A stretch of DNA of 64,000 nucleotides. Origin: an uncultured Duncaniella sp. Lineage in GTDB: Bacteria > Bacteroidota > Bacteroidia > Bacteroidales > Muribaculaceae. Position numbers and translations under genes: made by a program. Where the stretch lies: positions 89,498 through 153,497 of the forward strand of contig CAJULW010000017.1 of the NCBI GenBank assembly GCA_910587515.1, written 5' to 3'. The notes beneath the pieces are model-generated. The model ran no database searches and had not been told where the DNA came from. It saw only the letters and a program-made list of their open reading frames with translations. Numbering within the stretch: position 1 is the first letter of the stretch; each line of letters opens with the position of its first letter. Positions 9,294 through 17,719 of this stretch are shown here, piece by piece.

Positions 9294-12233
9294 CTATTTG
9301 CGCTTTTTCGGCTGTAGGCTGAAACGGTACTGGACCGAAAAGAGGAAATAACGCGGGAGGGCGTTTGTGTATGTGACAGTGCGTCCCGAGGCGTTGACTG
9401 CATAGTTGACATTGGAGAGTTGGCGGAGTAGGTCGAAACCATCGGCCATGAATACCCAGTGTCCGCCATGAGGTGTGTAGGTCAGGCGCATGTTCCAGAT
9501 GGCGTCGGTTGTGTCCAGTTGCTTGACACCGTAGCCCCGGCGGGCATAGAGGGTGAAGTCGGTGTCAAGGCCGAAACCATAGGGAAGGCTGAACGTCCCC
9601 GTGATTCCATAATTGAAGTGGGTGGCGTTTAGGGTTGTGAAGTCCTCACTGGTGGATGTGGTGTGGCGGTTTGTTACCGAGCCTCTGAGCCGCAGGCTCT
9701 GCCGGCCTATCTGCCATGCAAAAATCAGTGACTGCGTGACGGTGTTGGTCCTGACCTTCGATTTCACGGGTTCTTCGAGGTTGACTCCTATCATGTCAGC
9801 GTAGTTGGCTATGCGGCCGTTGGTAGTCGAGTTTATGTTGAACTGGGCTTTGTCTCCGAACTGGATGCTGAAGTAGTTGTCGGCAAAGAGCGAATTGTTG
9901 CCGTCGACATTGTAGGTGCGGTTGCGTCGCACACCTGTGGAGGTATCGTAGGTGTAGCCCCTGACGAGGGCGTTGTCGGTATAGTCGGCTCCGAGCGCGA
10001 GTTTATTGTTTATGTATCGTTGCTCGGGTGAGTAGCTCCATGAAAGGGTATGTGTCTGTATATATGAGTTTTTGAGGTCGGGATTGCCCACGGAGATGTT
10101 GAGCGGGTCGGCGTCGCTGACTATATCGATCATATGGAGCATGTCAGGGGTCTTGGTGTCTATTGTATAGTCGTAGGAGAATGTGTTGCTGTTGCGGACA
10201 GAGTTTCGGCTTGATTGACCGTATAGCCCTGATCGGTATTCTATATGGGCTGCCATGTGTTTGGCGACAGCGAGAAACGATGTCTTGGAGACGAGATAGC
10301 TGCGGTTGTCGCGCCAATAGTCGAAATGGCGGTGCAGTAAGGATAGTTCCGGGCGGACTCTGACGATAAGGGGGTTTTTGCCGAACACACGCCAGCTTCC
10401 TATAAAGTCGGGTACGATGTCATGTTTGTTCTCCATGAGCCGCGAGCTGTAGCTGTTGGCAGGGTCGAAAGAGTCTAAGTAGCCTGCTGGTAGAGTTCCG
10501 TAAACACCTATGTCTGTGAGCCGGTCGAGTGCGTACATATAGGAGTCCTTGTTACGGCTCATGAAACGGTAGCTGTAGGAGAGACCTAACTGTATCCCTT
10601 TTCCGATATTAGTATGATAGCCGGCAGTTCCGTCAATGGCCAGTGTATAGTTGGGGGTGTCGTCGAAGTATTGTCTTTTCTTTACGGCCGGGTTGGGGTC
10701 GGAGCCGTAGTTGATGTTATAGTCGCGCCAGCGGTCTTCTTTTCTGTTCTGGTATTTTATTCCGAATTGCAGTCTCAAACGGTCGTTGGTCTGTGGTATT
10801 TTATAATTGACAGTGGGATAGAACTGTATTTCGCTTTCGTGGCTGCTTCCGTCGCTGCGTGTGACCGAGCGGTTGATGACAGCGTCGAGCATCTCGGGTG
10901 AGCCATCGCTGTAGAGTGCTTCGAGTGTCTTGCGTGTGACGTCGGTCTGCTCATGGTCGAATGTGGCCGAGATATTGCCGGATCCGTTTTTCTTTCGGAT
11001 GTAGCGTCCTAATAACATGCCTGATAAATAGAAGCGGTCGTTATTGATATTACCGTAGTTGCGTGTCTCGATTTTCAGGTTGCTGTTTCTGCTATGGCTG
11101 AAGGCATTTTCGTAGGTGTTGCCCCCTGAGAGGAAGTTGGTGCGGGCTGTTGTGGTGAGATTATTGTTGTCGGTTCGCTCAAAATAGGTGTTTCCGTCGA
11201 GGCTGACAGTCTCGTCGGGATTCACGTATTCGTAGTTGAGGCCTGTGAATTTGTAACGTTTCGTCCCCGACGGCATCATTTCCGGTGTCCATGTGTCGTT
11301 TTTGCCGGGTTTGCGAGTATCGTTCAGGTTGTTGAAATTGCCGATGAGGGCCAAACGGGCGGTCGGGGAGAACCACGAGGCGAACAGACGTCCAGTGTAT
11401 CTGTCCTCTGTTCCGTAGCCACCCTGTGCGTTGATGAGTGTTCCGAAGTTGTATTCTTTTTTCAGCTTGACGTCCATGGTGAAGTGTTTGGGTGCTATGC
11501 TGTCGCCAAGCCATTTCTCTATTTTGGTCTGTCCGTCGTATACTTCCACTGCTTTTACCGTGTAGGCGGCTATGTTTTCGAGCATCAGTTGGTTGTTGCC
11601 GTCGAAAAATTGTTTTCCGTTGAGCAGTAGTGACTCTACGAACTGGCCGTTGACCTTTATCTGCCCTCCCTGATCGAGTTCGACACCGGGTAACTGGGCT
11701 ATGAGAGCGTCGAGCATCGAACCTTCGGCGAGCTGGAATGCGTCAGCGTTGTAGACGAGGGTATCACCTTTATGGTAGAATTTTATTTTGGAGGCCGTGA
11801 CTGTCACTTCGCTGAGTTTATGTGGGGCACGGTCCAAAAATATGAAAGGAATGTTGCGGTATTGCTCCCGTTTTCCGACTTTTTCCACACGGTGGCTGAC
11901 GGTTCGTGTGATATATCCCGGGCAGGCTACGTCGAACACGTAGGTGGAGTCTTTGCGTTCGACAGGAAAAGAGAAATATGCTAATGGCGTTATCTCTCCC
12001 TTGCGTATTCTTGAGGCTTTATCGGCTTTTATGGAGTCCACGGGGTTGCCATCGGAATCGTAGAGAATCACGATGGCGTTTGTGAGGTCGGTTTTCCCCA
12101 AGGATTCCTTGATTCGTCCCGATAGGATGATGTGGGTTGAGGGGTCGTAGCTTTCCGTCCTTGCTGACAACGGGAGGATGGAGATAACCGATACAAGCAA
12201 TAGTAATATTGCCTGGAGAGTTGAGAGAGTCAT
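9294..12233 (-). CDS. Outer membrane beta-barrel protein with carboxypeptidase-regulatory-like domain (TonB-receptor-like)
   Basis: The frame is open to an ATG at 12257 (987 residues), but I prefer the ATG at 12233 (979 residues, MTLSTLQAILLLLV...). It begins directly with the signal peptide, and a -7-like TACCTTTA at 12260-12267 would put the transcript start downstream of the first ATG. After the signal comes a beta-sandwich domain (HIILSGRIKESLG...), then a plug-like region (KLSEVTVTASKI, DALIAQLPGVELDQGGQIKVNGQ), then a long barrel. This resembles the Bacteroidetes family of outer-membrane beta-barrel proteins related to TonB receptors. Substrate unknown; no SusD partner is adjacent. Confidence 0.85.
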   Translation of the reverse strand: MTLSTLQAILLLLVSVISILPLSARTESYDPSTHIILSGRIKESLGKTDLTNAIVILYDSDGNPVDSIKADKASRIRKGEITPLAYFSFPVERKDSTYVFDVACPGYITRTVSHRVEKVGKREQYRNIPFIFLDRAPHKLSEVTVTASKIKFYHKGDTLVYNADAFQLAEGSMLDALIAQLPGVELDQGGQIKVNGQFVESLLLNGKQFFDGNNQLMLENIAAYTVKAVEVYDGQTKIEKWLGDSIAPKHFTMDVKLKKEYNFGTLINAQGGYGTEDRYTGRLFASWFSPTARLALIGNFNNLNDTRKPGKNDTWTPEMMPSGTKRYKFTGLNYEYVNPDETVSLDGNTYFERTDNNNLTTTARTNFLSGGNTYENAFSHSRNSNLKIETRNYGNINNDRFYLSGMLLGRYIRKKNGSGNISATFDHEQTDVTRKTLEALYSDGSPEMLDAVINRSVTRSDGSSHESEIQFYPTVNYKIPQTNDRLRLQFGIKYQNRKEDRWRDYNINYGSDPNPAVKKRQYFDDTPNYTLAIDGTAGYHTNIGKGIQLGLSYSYRFMSRNKDSYMYALDRLTDIGVYGTLPAGYLDSFDPANSYSSRLMENKHDIVPDFIGSWRVFGKNPLIVRVRPELSLLHRHFDYWRDNRSYLVSKTSFLAVAKHMAAHIEYRSGLYGQSSRNSVRNSNTFSYDYTIDTKTPDMLHMIDIVSDADPLNISVGNPDLKNSYIQTHTLSWSYSPEQRYINNKLALGADYTDNALVRGYTYDTSTGVRRNRTYNVDGNNSLFADNYFSIQFGDKAQFNINSTTNGRIANYADMIGVNLEEPVKSKVRTNTVTQSLIFAWQIGRQSLRLRGSVTNRHTTSTSEDFTTLNATHFNYGITGTFSLPYGFGLDTDFTLYARRGYGVKQLDTTDAIWNMRLTYTPHGGHWVFMADGFDLLRQLSNVNYAVNASGRTVTYTNALPRYFLFSVQYRFSLQPKKRK

Positions 12234-12259
12234 AGCTGAACTAATTTTCCTTTGCATCG

Positions 12260-12291
12260 TAAAGGTATGAATTAGTTTATAAACTAATAAA
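12260..12291 (-). promoter_or_regulatory. Weak promoter of the barrel gene
   Basis: TTTA (12291-12288), 20 nt, TACCTTTA (12267-12260) on the minus strand. Both boxes differ from consensus at the last base. If used, transcription starts near 12253, inside the longer reading frame, which supports the ATG at 12233. Confidence 0.4.
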
Positions 12292-12429
12292 TCATCATCT
12301 GTAAAATAATGTTAAATATAAGCGACGGGTTGTTGATAATTAGCGTGTTATTATCTGATGAAATGAATATGTTATATCTGTATTAACACAAGGCCTGACT
12401 CTTATTGTTTTAATTCAAAATATACGAAA

Positions 12430-12468
12430 GCGTCTGATAAGTCGAAAAATTTGCGACTTATCAGACGC
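12430..12468 (-). terminator. Terminator of the Na/Pi - O-methyltransferase operon
   Basis: A 15-bp perfect inverted repeat (12430-12444 with 12454-12468) with a 9-nt loop, about 20 bp after the stop at 12487. The minus strand continues TTTCGTATATTTTG. Confidence 0.8.
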
Positions 12469-12486
12469 TCTTAGGTTTTATATAGG

Positions 12487-13149
12487 TTATCGTGTAGGGG
12501 GGATAAACCTCTTTATTTTTTTACGGATGAGTGTAAGGCCGTCGCGGAGCGGAAGGATGACGGTTTCAAGGTCCGCTCGGGAGGCTACGTAGGAGTTGAA
12601 TCTGTCGAGTGCCAGGGTCTGTGCGTCGTGGTTGGCCACAGTGTCGGTGACCTTTCCGTCCCATAGAGTGTTGTCTGCTATTATGAATGATCCCGAGCGC
12701 ATTCGGGGTAGTACAAGATCGAGATATTCGACGTAGCGTCGTTTGTTGGCGTCGATGTAGACAAGATCCCAGTTTTCTTCTATTTGAGGGATAAGTTTCT
12801 CTGCGTCACCGATGTGTAGTGTGATTTTGTCACCTCCGGGCGATGAGTCGAAGAGTTCGAGCAGTTCGTCTTCCATTTCATCGTCCACTTCTATCGTATG
12901 GAGCCGTCCGCCCTCAGGGATTCCTTCAGCGAGGCAGAGAGCCGAGTAGCCGGTGTAGGCTCCGAGTTCGAGCACTCGCATCGGCTTTATCATCGCAGAC
13001 AACATGCTTAGCATACGGCCTTGTAGATGGCCTGAGCACATGCGCGGATAGAGGTGGCGCAGATGGGTGCGTCGGTATAACTGACGCAGGTGTTCTGGCT
13101 CCGCCGAAATGTGGCCGAGGATATAGTCGTCGATATTATTGTTTGACAT
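12487..13149 (-). CDS. Class I SAM-dependent O-methyltransferase (COG4122 type)
   Basis: I take the ATG at 13149 (220 residues, MSNNNIDDYIL). The frame is open to 13176, but that would add nine residues and increase the overlap with aroQ from 14 to 41 bp. The SAM-binding motif is VLELGAYTGYSALCLAEGIP, followed by acidic motif II (TIEVDDEME) and the metal-site-like segment DLVYIDANKRRYVEYLDLVLPRM...IADNTLW, as in catechol and caffeoyl-CoA methyltransferases. The substrate is unknown. Last gene of the operon; the overlap with aroQ suggests translational coupling. Confidence 0.9.
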   Translation of the reverse strand: MSNNNIDDYILGHISAEPEHLRQLYRRTHLRHLYPRMCSGHLQGRMLSMLSAMIKPMRVLELGAYTGYSALCLAEGIPEGGRLHTIEVDDEMEDELLELFDSSPGGDKITLHIGDAEKLIPQIEENWDLVYIDANKRRYVEYLDLVLPRMRSGSFIIADNTLWDGKVTDTVANHDAQTLALDRFNSYVASRADLETVILPLRDGLTLIRKKIKRFIPPTR

Positions 13150-13561
13150 GGCCCATGATGAACGCCTGTGCGGCAAGGAAATATGAATTGAGTCCGAAGC
13201 CGGTTATGGTGCCGTGGCATACGGGTGCTATAAGTGATGTGTGGCGTATGGTCTCGCGCGAGGCGGTGTTGGAAATGTGAACTTCGATGACCGGGGTCGA
13301 TATTCCGCTTATGGCGTCAGCGATGGCTAGTGATGTATGTGTATAGGCTCCGGCGTTTAGAATCACTCCATCTGCGTCTGTATTGTGGAGAAAATCTATA
13401 ATGTCTCCTTCGTGGTTGGACTGGAGATATTCGACTTCGTCACCGTCGAGCATTTCGCGAAGCTCTACCAGATATGACTCAAAAGTGCGCGAGCCGTAGA
13501 TCTCGGGCTCGCGTGTCCCGAGAAGATTAAGATTGGGACCGTTGATGATCAGGAGTTTCAT
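13136..13561 (-). CDS. aroQ: 3-dehydroquinate dehydratase, type II
   Basis: 141 residues, normal length. It carries the family blocks INGPNLNLLGTREPEIYG at the N terminus with the catalytic Tyr, QSNHEGDIIDF, LNAGAYTHTSLAIADAI and VEVHISN. Type II dehydroquinases convert 3-dehydroquinate to 3-dehydroshikimate in the shikimate pathway. Its 3' end overlaps the O-methyltransferase gene by 14 bp, and a small membrane protein gene precedes it by 76 bp. Confidence 0.97.
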   Translation of the reverse strand: MKLLIINGPNLNLLGTREPEIYGSRTFESYLVELREMLDGDEVEYLQSNHEGDIIDFLHNTDADGVILNAGAYTHTSLAIADAISGISTPVIEVHISNTASRETIRHTSLIAPVCHGTITGFGLNSYFLAAQAFIMGHVKQ

Positions 13562-13637
13562 TGTCAGAGGATTTGTATATCCGCGATGTGAGCGTTTATG
13601 GTTTGTACGATGTGTCTAATGGAGTGTCTTCAAGCAT

Positions 13638-13907
13638 CTATAGTCCTGCTGTCATTATCCATATTGCGGATGAAGAGAGTGCCATCAGAGTCAGCAGAAT
13701 CCAGCTGATGTACGGACGATTGTTGTATGCGTTCCATGCGAGCCATGCCGACAGTGCCATATAGAATGGATAGATCCATACGAATGTTTTCAGGCTTCGG
13801 GCACTGTCGTCAGCAGGGATGTTTGCCAGAAAGGTTGGAAATAACAATACCGGAAGAAGGAAAATTGCAATAAGCAGCATCATCCATAGTGGCGGTCTCG
13901 TATGCAT
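13638..13907 (-). CDS. Small membrane protein of unknown function
   Basis: 89 residues with three hydrophobic segments, about 8-27 (WMMLLIAIFLLPVLLFPTFL), 44-60 (WIYPFYMALSAWLAW) and 69-88. No recognisable motif. It is on the operon strand between the SDR and aroQ genes with 36 and 76 bp gaps. The segmented hydrophobic profile supports it as a real gene rather than a chance frame. Confidence 0.65.
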   Translation of the reverse strand: MHTRPPLWMMLLIAIFLLPVLLFPTFLANIPADDSARSLKTFVWIYPFYMALSAWLAWNAYNNRPYISWILLTLMALSSSAIWIMTAGL

Positions 13908-13943
13908 TTCGGACTGTTTTTGCTTTTAATAGTTGACGTAAGT

Positions 13944-14930
13944 TTAATCGATACCGGATTTGTAGGCTCGCACAGTCCGGTGTATACCTTCACGAAGATC
14001 TATACGTGCGCGGAAACCGAAGTCGCGTTCAGCGTCGGAGGTGTCGCATGTCCAGTTGCGTTGGGCCATTATGTTGTATTTGTCGGAGTTTAGCGTGACG
14101 GCCTTCATTTTTGCCGCACCATATTTTTCGGAAATCTTGCAGGCGATTTTAGCGATCCAAAGCGGAAGTTTTACGGGAATTACGAAGCGTCGTCCGAGTT
14201 CTCTCGCTACGATAGAACGAAATTCTTTCTGTGTGTAGGCTTTAGGTTCTGAAATGATGTATTTACTATGGACTGGTGCGTTTTCGAGCGCGTCGAAGAC
14301 CGCACGTGCTAGATCTTCTACATAAATGAAAGTGAGCATCTGCTTGCGGAATCCGACTCCGAAATCAAAGCGTGAATCGATACTTTTTATCATCATGAGA
14401 TAGTCTTTCTCATGAGGCCCGTAGACTCCGGTCGGCCTCAGGATTATCCAAGGGAAAGAGTGGAGGGTCTGTAAAAGAGTTTCGGCTTTTATTTTTGACA
14501 GTCCGTAACGGGTGTTGGGTTGGGGGATCATTTCACCGTTAAGCGGAGTGTAGTTTTTTTCGTCACCGGGGCCGAGCGCGGATAGAGACGACATATAGAG
14601 GAAACGTCCGGGCACTTGGGCGTTGCTCACGAGCGCGTCACAGAAGTTTCTGATATATGTGTAGTTTATATGGTTGAAGTCCAGGAAATTCACACATTTT
14701 GTCGCTCCGAGATTATAGACTATATAATCCCAATGGTGGCCGGCCATGGCCTCCGCGAGTTTGGCCGGACTCTCATAGTCGAGAGTTATGAAATTGAGAG
14801 CCGGGTCGGTCAGGAAACGGCGGGAAGTTGTTTCCCGTACTCCGCACCAGGTCTCGTAGCCGCGTGACAGTGATTCATTGGCCAAAAAGCCTCCTACAAA
14901 TCCTCCGGCTCCAACTATCAGTACTTTCAT
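13944..14930 (-). CDS. NAD-dependent epimerase/dehydratase (extended SDR)
   Basis: 328 residues. The Rossmann nucleotide-binding motif is at the extreme N terminus (VLIVGAGGFVGGFLA, GxxGxxG). The catalytic YxxxK is in TRYGLSKIKAE, preceded by MSSLSALG, and ILRPTGVYGPHEKDY is typical of the extended SDR family of sugar-nucleotide epimerases and related reductases. The substrate is unknown; the glycosyltransferase 28 bp upstream hints at cell-surface sugar metabolism. Confidence 0.88.
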   Translation of the reverse strand: MKVLIVGAGGFVGGFLANESLSRGYETWCGVRETTSRRFLTDPALNFITLDYESPAKLAEAMAGHHWDYIVYNLGATKCVNFLDFNHINYTYIRNFCDALVSNAQVPGRFLYMSSLSALGPGDEKNYTPLNGEMIPQPNTRYGLSKIKAETLLQTLHSFPWIILRPTGVYGPHEKDYLMMIKSIDSRFDFGVGFRKQMLTFIYVEDLARAVFDALENAPVHSKYIISEPKAYTQKEFRSIVARELGRRFVIPVKLPLWIAKIACKISEKYGAAKMKAVTLNSDKYNIMAQRNWTCDTSDAERDFGFRARIDLREGIHRTVRAYKSGID

Positions 14931-14958
14931 GTGGTCGTCTGTTTGTTATTCAAGTGTT

Positions 14959-16281
14959 TTATTCACCTATTATTCCTGAAAACAGATTGATGTAGCGTCG
15001 CGCTATAACTGACGCTCCAAAACGCTCACCGACAGAGCGATGAAGTTCTTCGCGTGGAATCTTGGCGTCTAATGCCCAGATGATACCTTTGGCGATATCA
15101 AGGTGATCCTTATAGCGGGCGATGTATCCGTTTTTCAGATGCTCTACCACATCGGCACGTCCGTCGATGCCGAATGTCACAGGTATGGCTCCTCCGGCCT
15201 GGCCTTCGACAAGTGTTCCTCCGAGCGTTTCGTAAAGAGATGTGGAAAGCACAACTTTCGAAATCGAGCATAGATAGCGTATCAGTTTGAAGTCGCTGAC
15301 AAGGCCTAACCATCTGTGTGAGAAACGCAGACGGTCGAGTACTTCGGGATGTTTGAGGTGTCCGAAAAGGTACACGGCCGTTTTGCTTGCGATATCAGGG
15401 TTGTTGTCAAAGATATGGTTGAGGGCATCGATCGCTATATCAAGCCCCTTGATCGGATCGTCGAGACGGGCCGCACCGAGGAGTATTATATTTTGCTTCT
15501 CCGGTGTGGTCATGCTGTAAAGTTCCCGTTTAGGTTTGGTGTAAAATTTGTCTATCGGGAAAGGATTGTTGATGGTAACGATATTTTTTTCCCCGAGCAG
15601 TGACGATTGCCGACATTTATTCTCCAACCATTTGCTGACAGTGACAAATGTTATTGGAACCTCGGTGTAAAGACGTTTTTTCTTTTTCCAATAGCGGTGG
15701 GAGAGATCGTTGGCTTTTCCTCCGTTGGCAAGGAAAGGGCAGTGGCCGCATTCTTTGATATAATGGTCGCACTCGTAGGAGTGATGGCATATTCCTGTCA
15801 TGGACCACATATCGTGGAGGGTCCAGACAATCTTCTTGCCCATTTCATGTAGCCGTTTTATGCCTTTCAGCCCCATCAATCCTTGGTTCACCCAGTTTAG
15901 ACAGACTATGTCGGCATCCTTTACCCATGGATGATGATGGACGTTGAGTGCAAAATCGCCAGTGGAGACTTTGTAAAGATTGTCATAGTTGAAACCGGTG
16001 GCGGGAAGTATGCGTAGACGTTCGAGGCAGAAAGCCATTGTGCGGATGAATCGCGTATAGATTACGTCGACGTTGTCTTCCTGCGATGTTTTGGTGAACA
16101 CAACCATGCGGGCGTCGATTCCTTCGTTGCGCAAAGCCTGCATCAGTCTGAATGTGACGACGGCCGCTCCTCCGAGAGTGTCGGAGTGGTTTATGAGCAC
16201 CACTTTCTTTCCCTTGATGTTTTCAGGTATTTTATAGCCGAAAGCGGTTTCAGTGGTGAGGGGAGTACCGTCGACTGTCAT
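14959..16281 (-). CDS. Glycosyltransferase, GT4-like (GT-B fold)
   Basis: 440 residues. The N-terminal half has NHSDTLGGAAVVTFRLMQAL, the usual glycine-rich start of GT-B enzymes, and the C-terminal half has SLYETLGGTLVEGQAGG, the E-x7-E motif that binds the donor nucleotide sugar. About four Cys and His residues cluster around ICHHSYECDHYIKECGHCPF, an odd metal-site-like patch also seen in some GT4 relatives. Its start overlaps the stop of the DUF389 gene by 4 bp (ATGA), so translation is likely coupled. Donor and acceptor unknown. Confidence 0.88.
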   Translation of the reverse strand: MTVDGTPLTTETAFGYKIPENIKGKKVVLINHSDTLGGAAVVTFRLMQALRNEGIDARMVVFTKTSQEDNVDVIYTRFIRTMAFCLERLRILPATGFNYDNLYKVSTGDFALNVHHHPWVKDADIVCLNWVNQGLMGLKGIKRLHEMGKKIVWTLHDMWSMTGICHHSYECDHYIKECGHCPFLANGGKANDLSHRYWKKKKRLYTEVPITFVTVSKWLENKCRQSSLLGEKNIVTINNPFPIDKFYTKPKRELYSMTTPEKQNIILLGAARLDDPIKGLDIAIDALNHIFDNNPDIASKTAVYLFGHLKHPEVLDRLRFSHRWLGLVSDFKLIRYLCSISKVVLSTSLYETLGGTLVEGQAGGAIPVTFGIDGRADVVEHLKNGYIARYKDHLDIAKGIIWALDAKIPREELHRSVGERFGASVIARRYINLFSGIIGE

Positions 16282-17690
16282 TTTTGATCTTTGGGTTTTG
16301 GTTTCGATGCTTCTTGTGAAGCTTTGGGACGGTTGAATTCAATTTGGTTACCTATATTGACAAGCGACAGGCTATTGTAATGCAGGCGGGCCTTTAGATA
16401 ATTTTCAAATTCCTGTTGGCGGTTGGCCGGGAGTGGGCGTGAGTATTTCACGAGGGCGGTATTGACAGTATCGAGCGCACCGGTGGCGATATTGCCGAAT
16501 ACAGCGCGTGTGACAGCTATCTCTTCGACCTGAGGGAATACGACTTTGAGTTCGGGGGCTATACGTCCGGCTATAGTATCGTTTATGCGGGCTATAGCCA
16601 CCATGCTTTTAAGCGAATCGATGGTGACCTGCTGACTTGTGATCGAAGAACGGGCAAGTTCATAGATATCGTTCATTGTCGGAAGTCCGCTTTTGAGTTC
16701 CGATAGGTCGGGCGAATCACCCTGTATGATGTTGAGTTTGGCTCCTTCGAGACCGTAGTTCTTTAGTTGCGAGACCATTGCGAGTTGCAGTGAGTCTGCC
16801 GGCAGGATTTTCCCTATAAGTGTCACTGTTATGGTCTTCTTTCCGTGCGCTATGGTCGCGGTTTTGCTCAACACTTGTGTGGACGGGAAGTTGAATTGCT
16901 GGGTGACGAAGCGTTCAGCGTTGTTCGAGAAGCGCGATTGGCGCAACATATTGTAGGTCAGGTATAGCGACGGAAGCAGTGTGAGTATTGAAACTGTGTA
17001 GATTATCCTCCTGATTTTGCGGGAGCGTTCGGGGTTGATCGATATTACGGGCTTGTAATGCATTAGTTTGATGCCGATGAATGTTGAAAGCCCTATGAAG
17101 ATCGAGTTTATGAGAAACAGATAGAAAGCACCGAGGAAATAAGATATCTGCAGGGTGGCGAGACCGTAGCCCGCAGTGCATAACGGTGGCATTAGGGCGG
17201 TCGCTATCGCTACACCGGGGATCACGTTGCCTTTTGATTTCGAGCCTATGGCTACTATGCCCGCGCCTCCTCCGAAGAACCCGATAAGAACGTCGTAGAT
17301 TGTTGGAGATGTACGTGCGAGAAGTTCGCTATGGCCTTCGCTTACGGGGGATATGATAAAATATATTGTCGATGTGAGCACACTGAATCCGGCTGCCATC
17401 ACGAGATTGCGTATCGCGCGTTTTAATAGTTCGAAATCCTGTACACCTACCCCAAGACCGATTCCGATTATCGGTCCCATAAGAGGGGATATAAGCATCG
17501 CACCTATTATGACGGCTGTGGAGTTGGTATTCAGTCCGAGGGATGCAATGAAAATAGCCAGAATAAGTATGAGCATGTTTGTCCCCTTGAACGAGACTCC
17601 GTCGCGTATGGCTCTTTCGGCTTCGGCTTGTGGCAGAAGGTCGTCCGTAAGATTGAAATAATGTACCAGATAGTTTTTTAAAGAAGACAT
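16278..17690 (-). CDS. DUF389 (TIGR00341-like) membrane protein
   Basis: 470 residues. The first half has several hydrophobic segments beginning with NMLILILAIFIASLGLNTNSTAVIIGAMLISPLMGPIIGIGLG, the hallmark block of DUF389 proteins, then ATALMPPLCTAGYGLA. From about residue 225 (after YTVSILTLLPSLYLTY) the chain is soluble with a mixed alpha/beta pattern. The biochemical role of the family is not known. It lies 29 bp downstream of the Na/Pi transporter gene and overlaps the next gene by 4 bp. Confidence 0.9.
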   Translation of the reverse strand: MSSLKNYLVHYFNLTDDLLPQAEAERAIRDGVSFKGTNMLILILAIFIASLGLNTNSTAVIIGAMLISPLMGPIIGIGLGVGVQDFELLKRAIRNLVMAAGFSVLTSTIYFIISPVSEGHSELLARTSPTIYDVLIGFFGGGAGIVAIGSKSKGNVIPGVAIATALMPPLCTAGYGLATLQISYFLGAFYLFLINSIFIGLSTFIGIKLMHYKPVISINPERSRKIRRIIYTVSILTLLPSLYLTYNMLRQSRFSNNAERFVTQQFNFPSTQVLSKTATIAHGKKTITVTLIGKILPADSLQLAMVSQLKNYGLEGAKLNIIQGDSPDLSELKSGLPTMNDIYELARSSITSQQVTIDSLKSMVAIARINDTIAGRIAPELKVVFPQVEEIAVTRAVFGNIATGALDTVNTALVKYSRPLPANRQQEFENYLKARLHYNSLSLVNIGNQIEFNRPKASQEASKPKPKDQK

Positions 17691-17719
17691 CAGTATTTTC
17701 TGCTTTTTGTTGTTAAAGG